Below, one piece after another: positions 6,921-15,828 of a DNA stretch of 29,737 nucleotides (position 1 is the first letter of the stretch; each line of letters begins with the position of its first letter). Source of the DNA: a virus; the IMG/VR virus record IMGVR_UViG_3300031162_001016, positions 1 to 29,737 of that record. One strand, 5' to 3'. The notes beneath the pieces were generated by a model. The model worked only from the letters and a program-made list of their open reading frames with translations. It was not told the origin of the DNA and did not search any database. The position numbers and the translations under genes were made by a program.

Positions 6921-7115
6921 CTAATTTTTTTCGATTAAAAATTTGAGTGCTTCTTTAATTTCACTTAGCTCAGATCTCAAACTATTTATATCGGACGAAA
7001 TTTCGTCTACGCGCTTAGCCTGTTTTTTTTTCATTTTATACTGGCTAAGACCTTCAGAATCACTATTAACGAAAACGCCGTTGCCAACTTCTTGATATTT
7101 ATGTTCTACACTCAT
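6921..7115 (-). CDS. Small coiled-coil protein, function unknown
   Basis: This 64-residue protein has a short N-terminal segment (MSVEHKYQEVGNGVFVNSD), a basic patch (KMKKKQAKR) and a C-terminal heptad-like helix (about residues 36-63, EISSDINSLRSELSEIKEAL). It lies between the 2195-residue tail protein and the fibre genes, 2 bases after the former's stop, which points to co-expression. CAGG 7 bases before the ATG is a weak ribosome binding site. A small trimerising or attachment factor for fibres is possible but is inference; I do not recognise a named family. Confidence 0.6.
   Translation of the reverse strand: MSVEHKYQEVGNGVFVNSDSEGLSQYKMKKKQAKRVDEISSDINSLRSELSEIKEALKFLIEKN
6983..6990 (-). 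promoter_or_regulatory. Candidate late promoter TATAAATA
   Basis: Exact octamer on the minus strand, 73 bases before the fibre gene starting at 6909 and inside the small coiled-coil gene. The distance is longer than for other promoters here, so chance is possible. Confidence 0.4.
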
Positions 7116-7117
7116 AT

Positions 7118-10100
7118 TTATGCCTGTAATGCAATTCCTCTCAGGTTCTTAACTGCGGGAACCGAAGAAGAGTTTGAAGATTTTAACACGATCTTAATTG
7201 CGAAATCATTAAATCTAGTGTAAGTAATAGTAGACACTGCCGCTGTAGCTGTTGCGCTTGTACCACCGCCTCCAGCGAATGTTATACTAGGGGCACTTGC
7301 GTATCCTCTACCAGGATCAGTTACTACTATGCCTACGACAGCCCCACCTGAAATTTGAGCAACGCCTGTTGCCTGTTTCCAAGCACCACCGCCAGAGAAT
7401 GTTACAGTAGGTGCACTTGTGTACCCTGAACCACCAGCAGTAATAGTTGTACCGCTTACACGCTTGATAATGTATTCTAACACATCATCGTCATTGCCAC
7501 CAAGTCCTACATTATTAGATCCTCGCAACGGAAGAGTGTAAATCGTTTCTACAAACTTATTCGGAGATGATACTGCATCAGATGCGGTTGCCATCTGTAC
7601 CCAATACAAATCATTTCTAAATTTCGCGTCATCTTCTGTTGCTCTGAATTTCGCGTAGACTTCAACACTACCTTCTACCGGTATACGTTGATCTAAGTAC
7701 ACGCGCAAATCTTCTGATTGATTCTCTTTGTTTAATTGTACAATCTTAGATATGTACTTGCAAGTAGCATCGCCACTATTTCTAGCATCTTCATCTGTAG
7801 AATCATTGTTAATGACATTGGCTTCTAGTTGATATGTCGCTCTTGACAAGTCGATCACCGGTGATATGAAACTGTTTGGCGATGTAAAGATCGCTTCAGT
7901 TTTAAACGATTTGGCTTGTCCAGTCAAACCAGTGATTTCATTTGATCTAGAGAAAACTGCATACTCTACGGGAGTGAATGCCTCTTCTGCTCTACCAATC
8001 TTAGTTTGCACCGTGCCAGCCGATGAACCCGCTGAACCCGTGCCGTAGAAACTGTAATCTAATCTACTGTTAGCCGGTGTCAAGTCTGTGAAGTTGTGAG
8101 AGATTCTATTGTACTTCTTATTGTCAATAGTGGCAATTGTTGCCTGAGAAGACCCAGTACCAACAACATCACCAACAGCGAATGACCCTGACTCAATAGC
8201 TACCATACAAGTTGTAAACTTATTCTTGAATTCAACAACACTCGCAGTGTTTGTAGCGATATTGAATGTGGCGCCAGTACCACTGCCATCTGTAGAAGCC
8301 TGCGCGACAGTCGTGCCGTTTGCAGTATAATTAGTTCCCATTGATCCAGCTTTCACCCCGGTAATTGCACCTGAGTTTACACTGGTAACAATCAAAGTTG
8401 CCCCTGTGCCGTTACCGAAAGAATTCAAAGTAACGACATCATCTACGACATATCCTGAACCACCGCCCGCTATCGTAATATCAAACTGGTGAATAGCATC
8501 AATGTTGCTAAAGAATCCAGTTGTGAAGTCTTTCAAAGTCCAGTAATCAATGCCATCGTTATTGAATACCGCTTTACCACCGAGTTTACTAAACTTAGCT
8601 CTCCTCAGACTGTACTTTATATCTTCAGCTTGAATCGCGTTCCAAGTTCTATTGTTTGATGATACAAACAAAACACCCACTGAAGAATCTTCTGCTTGTA
8701 TGCGTTCTGTTGTTCCTAACTTATTCTGTCCTAATTCTGATACCCATGCTTCATACCCTGGATCATTCGCTTGGGGCATCAACACAAAGCAATACTCTTT
8801 ACCAGATCCTAAATACACTGGAGAGTCAAACGTGAACGTTGTTGCCGTTGTTGCATCTTCTGAAATGTTTACATTAGCAGCCGTCTTGAATACAGAGCCG
8901 TATGGTACGATGCTGCTTCCAGGATATCCGTTAACGACTTCTCTGATCTGTAGAGTTATGCCATTAGTAGCAGCTTTTGTCTTAAAGAAGACATCAATGC
9001 TGCTTGCAAATATACCATGTCCATTCGTAACGTTGAATGTCTGTGCGAGTGGGTCACCGCCGATGCCTATGCCGAGTTCGCCGCCAAATCCGCCGAGCTG
9101 GAGGTCTCTCCAATCGAAAACAAAATCGTCCGGAAGCGTAAAGCCCTCATTCACTGCTTCTGCTACCACCTCTACCGGCACCTCAGTAGTGGGCGGGTCA
9201 GCGGGATCTGGAGTAACCGGGGGTTGCTCTGCTGCCGGCGCAACTGCGACTGGGGCACCGGGTATAGTTTCAAGCGTCTCGTTAATCGTATTAGACGTAG
9301 TGCCAGTAGTTTGATTGAGTGAAGAATCTAACCTCACACCAGTTGTAACCGATCCAACTACTCGCGAGGGAGGATTCGCTGCTTCAAAGCCCATTGTAAT
9401 ATTTGGCCTAACCGTACTCAAGTTGAGCCTAGAAGATTCAATTGTTGTATTTACAAACGAAGAGTATTCAGATGCGGCAGATGATGTTACAAAACCATTT
9501 CTGTTTTTAATATCGTTGCTGATTACGATTAACTTATTGCCTACGCGATATCTCTCAGGTGGTATGCGAATCTGTGCTACCAATCGTCCAGTAGAATCAG
9601 ACTCGACGTAACCATTTGTCCAAACACCTGCGCTTGTAATTGCGCTGTAAGACCGTCTCTTCTGCGCTGCTGTAAGACCATCAAAAAATGCAGTAGGAAT
9701 CTGTCTAACTTTCGCCGCAGTTGTGCCTGTGATTCTGTCACCTTCAAGCGCGCCGTCAAAGAATACGTAAAATCTTGTATTTGGCATTAAACGAGTAACT
9801 TCAACAAAAATTGTTCGCTGTCGAATAAATTCGCTGAATGAAATGTCCTTGACTGCGGTGAATGATCCTTCTTCAAAGTCAGACAAGTTAGAGTTTGTAT
9901 TTACACCAAGAATTTCTGTAAACTGCGAAATGTCTCTACTAGTAACAGTCAATTCACTGTCTATCGTTGTTGTAGTAGTATCAACATATTGGATATCTGT
10001 GGTGCGTAATACAGTGTCTGCCGTAGACTGCCCATCTCTCAAGGTCTGTGTTTCTGATTCAACTTCCTGTGTAACAAAAGTTGACGAGGAGCTAGCCGCT

Positions 10101-13100
10101 GCAGTGTCACTCTGCGATGTATCAGATGCACTACCCATTGTGATATTAGATCTAGTTACACCGGCTGTTCCTAGATTATCAAATGCATTTACTAGCGCAG
10201 TACCAGCACCTTTAAGTCTGATGTTTACTGGCTCAGGAGATGCATCTTTATCAGACGCAGTATCAGATGTAGGAAATACTTTTATATCTCCAGTATAATT
10301 GAATAGCAATTCACCTACGCAATTTCTTGGCTTAGATGCAGCATTGTTTTTGCTGTATTCTACTTGTGTATATGGTAGTGTAACGAGGTTACCTGTTACT
10401 TGAACATTTGTAGACGACCCTGAATTGTACTCCAAATCAATGCTATGCTCTAAGATAGTCGGACCACCTTCGTGTAGCATGTCATTGATACCAAAGTTCA
10501 AGTCAGCATCGTTCACGTTCATCAGATCGTGGTTACTGAAACTATCTACGAAGAATCCATTCTTAAATCTATCCAATCCGCTTGTGTCTGTGATACTTTT
10601 ACTTGCAGTCGCAGACTCTAGGAAGTTCAATGAAGCGTAGTATTCCAATCTACCAATTCGCTTTTCAATCGCTGCAATGTCTTGCATCGTAAAACGTCTG
10701 TTTTGTTTTACGTCAATTCTACATGCTAAGTCAAGTCTAGCTTGCTTCTTCGCTGTCGAATAAGGAAGTGATGGATAAGGAGGAATGACCAAATCGGCAA
10801 TTAACATGTTACCGGGATTGAAAATAGGTGCTGTTGGATTCGGCGCGGGGCGTCCCTCAACATTAGTAATGCTACCATCATCTGACATCAAAATTCTATC
10901 AACTCTACCCTGCCAATATTCACCGTCAGTTGAGTAAGTCTCTCTTGGCATTGGGAATTGATAACCACCACTGATTGATCTGATATTGTTTCCAATTACT
11001 GGGTTTACAGTAGCACCTCCAATGGTACCTGAATCAGCTGCCGTGTTATCAAGATATGGTCTGAAATCAATTGCATCTCGTAGGTCTACTCTTCGCTTTC
11101 CTCGCAAGGTGTGCATAGGAATTTGATATGTGTAGAACGAAGGAGTACCCGCAGTCAATTCATCCGCTGGATACGAGTCTACTGCAAAGTATGTTGATTG
11201 ACTTGCAGCGTAGTTCGGCTCCAAGTAGCTTAGTTTAACAAGAATACTTTTACTTGCTGTGTCTAAGTTACCAGTCTTGATCAATTGTGAGTGTGTATAC
11301 AAGTTATCCGTTTGACCAGTAGTCGCTCTGAATAATTCCTTGTAATCCGTTGTAGTATCCGCGTATGAAGATCCAACAAAAACACCTTCGATGTCGTATA
11401 CGTTGCAGATTCCTAAGTTCCAAGGTCCAGTTGAACCACCCGCGTTTGATGCAGTATCGATCTTCACATACTTGCTCTTATTAGCAGCAAGAGGAACTGG
11501 AGTAGTATCAGTCTGTTTTACTTTAACATAAAACTTTGCGTCCGCAGTGTTATTTAATGTTGTGCCAATATCTAACGCGATAGCTGTTGCAGATGTACTT
11601 GTAAAATGCGATGATTGCAAATCAAAAATCTGACCCGCAGCATATGGTGTTCCATCAACAGTAACTGCCTCTTTAAACACCATGATGAATTCATCATCAA
11701 TTTGTGACTGAGAGGGTGTCGTTGAATACGGGAACGTTTCTGTGCCGCTCACGCTGAGAGTAGATGTACCATTAGTAGCAAACGTTACAGTAAATTCTTT
11801 CTGGAATGTGAAATTGTTGTCGTAAGTGTTAACCTGATCAACTTCGATTGTCTTCATTGCCCTTGCTGGCATTGGGAAGAGCATTTGATTTTGTAATTGA
11901 TTGAAGATTAATGGAGAACCGCTTGTGTTGTCAAATAACACGTCACCCGCACCGTTAAAGTTGCTTGTAGCAGAATCAAAGTAAATAGATTTAACGTTCG
12001 CTAAGGCGCCGCCGCTCATATTGATGCTGTACAAGTACAACCGATATACTGCTTCAGGTGCGCCTGGTGTGCCACTTTCTCTTGTGATATGTCGCACTCT
12101 AGCACTACCAATAATATTGCTAGGGGCGGCAACCGCACCATATGTGTTTGCTCTGCTAGAACCTATAGCTAACACATCGAAAGTAAGCGATGCGCCGCCA
12201 CCAGAACCCAACCTGCTGTCAGGTACAGTGATAGTTTCATTAACTATGAAGCCGCTCCCGCCTTCAATTATTTCAACTGTAGCTACACCTGCAGCACTTA
12301 TAGTAATTAAGAATTTTGCACCAACGCCGCTATTTTGAGTTGTATATGCGCCTGGCTCAATTACGTAAGTACCTTTTAATCTTAAAGTATCTGCGGCTGA
12401 GATTGTGTCAACACTAAGAACACCGTCGGTGTTCATATTTGCATCTAATTCAGCATCACCAAAATCTACTTGACTTCCTGTAGAAATGTCCCATTCGCCT
12501 GCAAGGTTGTTTACACGAATATAGTTTCCGTACACAGTTGATGTTGTAATAGCCTCTTGCAGTACGACATCCTTACCTTTTCTAATCTTTAAGTAAGTAG
12601 GAGCAACAATCTCGTGTGTTCTTCCGCGAACAACCGCTTTACCATCGGCAACACCCACAGCAATGTGCGAAGCTGATCCACCTCTAGTTAATTCAAGCAA
12701 CCCGTCATTTACCGCAGTAAGATCGTTCAAGTGTTCTCGTACAGAAACTTGGAAGTTTTTGCTTGTGTAGTGTCCGCTTTCTAAATATGTTCTTTCTGCT
12801 AGTCTGTCACCAATCAAGTTGTATATAGACAAGTCATCTTCGGCAATAGATGTAGATTTTTTACCGTCTACAATTCTATGCAGACTGACGAAATTGTCTT
12901 CGATTGTGTCAGTATCAAGTCTAAGAACGAGTTCGGTGTAAACCTTATATCTGTCTGCACCAGGAGCACTGAAGTTGAATGTACCAGATGCTGGATCTAA
13001 CAGCGTGTTGTCATCACCCGAATTGACAATTTCTTCTTTGATTAGTACTCCGACAAAACCAGTAATTGGCTCACCGAATTTACTAATTAAAACGTCTTGT

Positions 13101-13705
13101 GTTGTGTGCTCAATAAACTTGCCGGAGAAATATATTAGTCCAGCGGCAACCGAAAAGTGTGTAGAGTCGCCTCTGAAATGCTTTGCGCGTTCTAGGCTTT
13201 TACCTGCATCAACGATAAACGTATCGCCATTTCGACCGCTATCAGATGAAGATACTGTAAGTACTTCGCCAGCAGTGAACCGTGTGTCAGTTGTAGTCGT
13301 TGAACCTTCTGTGTACGCTAAATATAAAGTCTTCTTCAAAGAGACATCAGTATCGTCTCCAGTTAAAACTTTTTTGATTATAGCCTGTACACCACCTGTG
13401 CCGCCGATAACAGTGTCGCCAATATAGTTTTCTAAAGTAGAATTTAAAACTGCAACGGAGCTATTGTCCAAATCGTCAATCTTTATGAACGGGTATTTTT
13501 GAAGAACATCTTTGCAACCTAGTACAGGCGAGCCGTCAACAAATATATGTTCACCAAAACGAGCAATTTGATTCTGTAAGATACTCTGTAGTTGAGTTAA
13601 TTCTCTTGCTTGTACGGCGAATCCAGGCTTAAAAAGAATTCGGTTGAAATTCTTTGTAGCGTCAAAATCGTCATAATATGGACCCGTGTTTAGATTCAAT
13701 GCCAT
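7118..13705 (-). CDS. Giant DUF4815-type tail/baseplate protein
   Basis: This 2195-residue structural protein is by far the largest gene here. Residues 1-890 match what I know of the DUF4815 phage tail family: the start PYYDDFDATKNFNRILFKPG, then VQARELTQLQSILQNQI, then RVDLRDAIDFRPYLD near the end. Residues 1000-1030 (RRFTMQDIAAIEKRIGRLEYY) are a helical continuation also usual in this family. Residues 1480-1560 are an Ala/Pro/Val-rich linker and then a Gly-rich patch. After this comes a beta-rich C-terminal half (DPLAQTFNVTNGHGIFASSI). Glycine-rich modules at about 435-515, 1743-1820 and 2086-2160 resemble those in gp7 and gp8. It lies directly downstream of gp8, where T4 keeps its peripheral baseplate genes. 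A peripheral baseplate or fibre-anchoring role is inference. AAGGCGAAG precedes the ATG. Confidence 0.75.
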   Translation of the reverse strand: MALNLNTGPYYDDFDATKNFNRILFKPGFAVQARELTQLQSILQNQIARFGEHIFVDGSPVLGCKDVLQKYPFIKIDDLDNSSVAVLNSTLENYIGDTVIGGTGGVQAIIKKVLTGDDTDVSLKKTLYLAYTEGSTTTTDTRFTAGEVLTVSSSDSGRNGDTFIVDAGKSLERAKHFRGDSTHFSVAAGLIYFSGKFIEHTTQDVLISKFGEPITGFVGVLIKEEIVNSGDDNTLLDPASGTFNFSAPGADRYKVYTELVLRLDTDTIEDNFVSLHRIVDGKKSTSIAEDDLSIYNLIGDRLAERTYLESGHYTSKNFQVSVREHLNDLTAVNDGLLELTRGGSASHIAVGVADGKAVVRGRTHEIVAPTYLKIRKGKDVVLQEAITTSTVYGNYIRVNNLAGEWDISTGSQVDFGDAELDANMNTDGVLSVDTISAADTLRLKGTYVIEPGAYTTQNSGVGAKFLITISAAGVATVEIIEGGSGFIVNETITVPDSRLGSGGGASLTFDVLAIGSSRANTYGAVAAPSNIIGSARVRHITRESGTPGAPEAVYRLYLYSINMSGGALANVKSIYFDSATSNFNGAGDVLFDNTSGSPLIFNQLQNQMLFPMPARAMKTIEVDQVNTYDNNFTFQKEFTVTFATNGTSTLSVSGTETFPYSTTPSQSQIDDEFIMVFKEAVTVDGTPYAAGQIFDLQSSHFTSTSATAIALDIGTTLNNTADAKFYVKVKQTDTTPVPLAANKSKYVKIDTASNAGGSTGPWNLGICNVYDIEGVFVGSSYADTTTDYKELFRATTGQTDNLYTHSQLIKTGNLDTASKSILVKLSYLEPNYAASQSTYFAVDSYPADELTAGTPSFYTYQIPMHTLRGKRRVDLRDAIDFRPYLDNTAADSGTIGGATVNPVIGNNIRSISGGYQFPMPRETYSTDGEYWQGRVDRILMSDDGSITNVEGRPAPNPTAPIFNPGNMLIADLVIPPYPSLPYSTAKKQARLDLACRIDVKQNRRFTMQDIAAIEKRIGRLEYYASLNFLESATASKSITDTSGLDRFKNGFFVDSFSNHDLMNVNDADLNFGINDMLHEGGPTILEHSIDLEYNSGSSTNVQVTGNLVTLPYTQVEYSKNNAASKPRNCVGELLFNYTGDIKVFPTSDTASDKDASPEPVNIRLKGAGTALVNAFDNLGTAGVTRSNITMGSASDTSQSDTAAASSSSTFVTQEVESETQTLRDGQSTADTVLRTTDIQYVDTTTTTIDSELTVTSRDISQFTEILGVNTNSNLSDFEEGSFTAVKDISFSEFIRQRTIFVEVTRLMPNTRFYVFFDGALEGDRITGTTAAKVRQIPTAFFDGLTAAQKRRSYSAITSAGVWTNGYVESDSTGRLVAQIRIPPERYRVGNKLIVISNDIKNRNGFVTSSAASEYSSFVNTTIESSRLNLSTVRPNITMGFEAANPPSRVVGSVTTGVRLDSSLNQTTGTTSNTINETLETIPGAPVAVAPAAEQPPVTPDPADPPTTEVPVEVVAEAVNEGFTLPDDFVFDWRDLQLGGFGGELGIGIGGDPLAQTFNVTNGHGIFASSIDVFFKTKAATNGITLQIREVVNGYPGSSIVPYGSVFKTAANVNISEDATTATTFTFDSPVYLGSGKEYCFVLMPQANDPGYEAWVSELGQNKLGTTERIQAEDSSVGVLFVSSNNRTWNAIQAEDIKYSLRRAKFSKLGGKAVFNNDGIDYWTLKDFTTGFFSNIDAIHQFDITIAGGGSGYVVDDVVTLNSFGNGTGATLIVTSVNSGAITGVKAGSMGTNYTANGTTVAQASTDGSGTGATFNIATNTASVVEFKNKFTTCMVAIESGSFAVGDVVGTGSSQATIATIDNKKYNRISHNFTDLTPANSRLDYSFYGTGSAGSSAGTVQTKIGRAEEAFTPVEYAVFSRSNEITGLTGQAKSFKTEAIFTSPNSFISPVIDLSRATYQLEANVINNDSTDEDARNSGDATCKYISKIVQLNKENQSEDLRVYLDQRIPVEGSVEVYAKFRATEDDAKFRNDLYWVQMATASDAVSSPNKFVETIYTLPLRGSNNVGLGGNDDDVLEYIIKRVSGTTITAGGSGYTSAPTVTFSGGGAWKQATGVAQISGGAVVGIVVTDPGRGYASAPSITFAGGGGTSATATAAVSTITYTRFNDFAIKIVLKSSNSSSVPAVKNLRGIALQA
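7226..7450 (-). repeat. GGSGY-type module, DUF4815 protein C-terminus
   Basis: Encodes about residues 2086-2160 with AGGSGYTSAPTVTFSGGG and DPGRGYASAPSITFAGGG, two internal half-repeats. It is the same module type as in gp7 and gp8. Confidence 0.65.
8246..8479 (-). repeat. GGSGY-type module, DUF4815 protein middle
   Basis: Encodes about residues 1743-1820 with AGGGSGYVVDDVVTL and DGSGTGATFNIA. It is similar to the modules in gp8. Confidence 0.6.
12161..12403 (-). repeat. AADTLR...PDSxLG module, DUF4815 protein N-terminal half
   Basis: Encodes about residues 435-515. It is clearly related to gp7 residues 430-505: both have AADTLR, GxGAxF, TIT(V/I)PDS(R/L)LG and LTF in the same order. Confidence 0.7.
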
Positions 13706-13717
13706 TTTTTCTTCGCC

Positions 13718-15310
13718 TTAAAAATTGAATATTACTTTTACAGTTTCGACTTGATCTGCGTCTCTAGTAATAGGTTTCCTGTTGTCAATGTACATCACAT
13801 CACCCGAGTGTACGGACATTTCTGGACTTACCAAACTATTTATAGTCATTCCGGTAACGCCCGTATTCTCATTATTAAAACTTCCACCGACTGTTATACC
13901 AGGGAGAATCTCTTGTAAATATACTGTTTCGATGGTACCATCAGCATTCGTGTCTAATTTCTGTATGACTCTGAATTTACCGCCACTATCGACGGTGATA
14001 ATGTCATCTAAATTGTATGCACCTTGATTAGATACCGTTATAATGAAACATGGTGTACCTGTAGCCGCAGTAAATAGTGCATCCTCAGCATAATTTTGTA
14101 TGTTCTTAATAAGCCCAATCTGCCTGAATTCGTTTCCAATGATGATGTCATCATTCGTGCTTGTTAATGAAGTTGTAATACCAACATTACTTGCGAAAAA
14201 TTCTTTGGGTGGGTTACCGCCGTGTCCTTCGTACGGACTAATAATAGCTCTCATTGTGCAGCCTGTACCGCTGCCTGCCGTCTGAGTTAATACTACTGTA
14301 GCAAACGTATAGTCCGTGCCTGTATTCGTCACATTGATAGCCGTGATCGTTCCTGCTGCATCTACAGTAGCACTCCCAGTTGCGCCAGCACCATCACCGT
14401 TAATCAACACGACCACATCTCCTTGGATGTAATCTTGCCCGCCAGTGGTGACCAATATTCGATCAACAGTCCCAGAAACAGCCGTTGATTCAACTGCTTG
14501 CTGCAATGAAGGTGTCTCCGTAGACCCTAAAACTGCAAGAGCAGTTGCGTTTGTCCCATCGCCTGTAATTTCTACAAGTGCAAATGAGTATCCAAGTCCA
14601 GCAGAGGTTATAGTAATATCAGTGATGGCGTTACCTGCAATAGTTGCAGTAGCTGTTGCGCCAGTGCCGTCACCCGTAATAACAACAGCGGCAGTTGAGT
14701 AGCCAGAACCACCAGCAGTGACCGATATTGAATCAATTGATCCATTGACATCGAATGACGGATTGCCTACTCCAGCAATCTTTCTAACAGGCATAAATGC
14801 AGAAGACAAAAACTTGGTTCTATCTGCGGCGCCTATTTGATACATGAATTTCCAAACGTATCCGTCAATCAGTTCAAACGTTTCCGTTCCTGTTGCTGTA
14901 GGTTCAACGGTGCTTGTTGAATTATTGTTGTTATTCAAACATTTGTATACGTTGAAATCATCTGTCAGCACATAGAAATTAGCGTCTGCTAAATTGGTAG
15001 CACCTGAATTCGATTGATATGTAGATGAATAACTGTCATCATATTGATCGTACACCGTGCCTGCAACCCAATCGTATCTCTTGGTCAAAAGAACCGTATC
15101 CGCTGCCCCGATTTTTTTCACAAAAAGCATATCACGCTTATATTGCTGCATATATGCCTGTGAGTCTACCGGAGTTTCTGGTAGAGAGTCATCGGCCCAG
15201 GCTTGTGCCCGGGATGCGAAAACATAAAAATAATCGTTTACGTTATGTATATCTCTAAAAAAAGATCTAGCTAACTGTTGACGACCGGTTCTTCTAACTA
15301 AGATTGTCAT
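13718..15310 (-). CDS. 8: Baseplate wedge subunit gp8 with inserted glycine-rich modules
   Basis: This 530-residue protein matches T4 gp8, a wedge subunit that T4 encodes with 334 residues. N-terminal landmarks are NVNDYFYVFASRAQAWADD and NFYVLTDDFNVYKCLNNNN (residues 111-129), then DGYVWKFMYQI (149-159). The C-terminus SVHSGDVMYIDNRKPITRDA (499-518) with VKVIFNF corresponds closely to the end of T4 gp8 (HSGEMIYMENRPPI...ILFTF). Residues 190-355 are an insertion of glycine-rich GGSGY-type modules that explains most of the extra length. AGGAG lies 5 bases before the ATG. It follows the small structural gene and precedes the DUF4815 gene, continuing the T4 order 6-7-8. Confidence 0.85.
   Translation of the reverse strand: MTILVRRTGRQQLARSFFRDIHNVNDYFYVFASRAQAWADDSLPETPVDSQAYMQQYKRDMLFVKKIGAADTVLLTKRYDWVAGTVYDQYDDSYSSTYQSNSGATNLADANFYVLTDDFNVYKCLNNNNNSTSTVEPTATGTETFELIDGYVWKFMYQIGAADRTKFLSSAFMPVRKIAGVGNPSFDVNGSIDSISVTAGGSGYSTAAVVITGDGTGATATATIAGNAITDITITSAGLGYSFALVEITGDGTNATALAVLGSTETPSLQQAVESTAVSGTVDRILVTTGGQDYIQGDVVVLINGDGAGATGSATVDAAGTITAINVTNTGTDYTFATVVLTQTAGSGTGCTMRAIISPYEGHGGNPPKEFFASNVGITTSLTSTNDDIIIGNEFRQIGLIKNIQNYAEDALFTAATGTPCFIITVSNQGAYNLDDIITVDSGGKFRVIQKLDTNADGTIETVYLQEILPGITVGGSFNNENTGVTGMTINSLVSPEMSVHSGDVMYIDNRKPITRDADQVETVKVIFNF
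13837..13844 (-). promoter_or_regulatory. Candidate late promoter TATAAATA upstream of the DUF4815 gene
   Basis: Exact minus-strand octamer inside the 3' end of gene 8, 131 bases before the ATG at 13705. It could supply extra transcript of the giant gene; a chance match is possible at this distance. Confidence 0.35.
14246..14743 (-). repeat. GGSGY-type modules inserted in gp8
   Basis: Encodes about residues 190-355. Repeating marks are TAGGSGYSTAAVVITGDGTG, SAGLGYSFALVEITGDGTN, TTGGQDYIQGDVVV and NTGTDYTFATVVL. It separates the conserved N- and C-terminal parts of gp8. Confidence 0.75.
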
Positions 15311-15321
15311 TCTAACTCCTA

Positions 15322-15777
15322 TTAGGTGTCAGATACAGTGACAGTCCAAGTGATCTTCAATGTGTCATCAGCGCCTTTATTGACCACTGAAAACACTGTT
15401 CTACATAATAGAGTACCACCTGAAGAAGCGTTAAGTACACCTGCTTCTACAATTGCGCCAGTACCAGTACCTGCAGGGAAGTCACCGATATACTCGATGG
15501 CATTCGCTGTCACAGTAGTGCTTGTGAGTGCTACTCTTGCAGAAGAAATAGCTGCTCCTAGAGCAGTATTACCAGCAGCGGCTGCTGTATTGTCGGTGCC
15601 AACTTCCATGTGAGACATAGCAGTTGCAGTTGCGTCTTTCATTCTAGATGCGATGTAAGCTAGGCCAGTGTCAACAACAAGGTTGCTTACTATTTGCTCA
15701 TCTTTGATCGTACCTTCAGGCGAGATAAGTTGTAATTTAACTTGTCCTTGCGCTCTGGTTTTTTCTAAGTTAAACAT
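15322..15777 (-). CDS. Small phage structural protein, function unknown
   Basis: This 151-residue protein is all-beta in character and has no named function I can assign. It begins MFNLEKTRAQGQVKLQLISP, then IVSNLVVDTGLAYIASRM and SHMEVGTDNTAAAAGNTALG. This pattern (an unfixed leader, a helix, then MxxGTDNTA) recurs in small virion proteins of many tailed phages encoded beside tail genes. The C-terminal half alternates strands and ends TWTVTVSDT. A TATAAATA late promoter lies 40 bases upstream, so it probably starts a transcript covering gp8 and beyond. GGAG is 12 bases before the ATG. A baseplate-associated or decorating role between gp7 and gp8 is inference. Confidence 0.6.
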   Translation of the reverse strand: MFNLEKTRAQGQVKLQLISPEGTIKDEQIVSNLVVDTGLAYIASRMKDATATAMSHMEVGTDNTAAAAGNTALGAAISSARVALTSTTVTANAIEYIGDFPAGTGTGAIVEAGVLNASSGGTLLCRTVFSVVNKGADDTLKITWTVTVSDT

Positions 15778-15817
15778 TTTTGGTTGTTCTCCGTTTTCGT
15801 CAAATGATATTTAGTTA

Positions 15818-15825
15818 TATTTATA
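15818..15825 (-). promoter_or_regulatory. T4-type late promoter TATAAATA
   Basis: Exact late octamer on the minus strand in the gap between gene 7 and the 151-residue gene, 40 bases before the latter's ATG at 15777. Confidence 0.7.
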
Positions 15826-15828
15826 CAG

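Noticed and set aside
7096-7122. Two CATAAATA octamers (7096-7103 and 7115-7122, minus strand)
   Set aside because: Both would start transcription inside the 64-residue gene, and neither is suitably placed before a start codon; about six ATAAATA matches per strand are expected by chance in DNA of this composition.
8652-9314. Long plus-strand reading frame opposite the DUF4815 gene
   Set aside because: It is antisense to a continuous, domain-supported gene, is Ser/Pro/Val-rich in the manner of shadow frames, and has no family resemblance.
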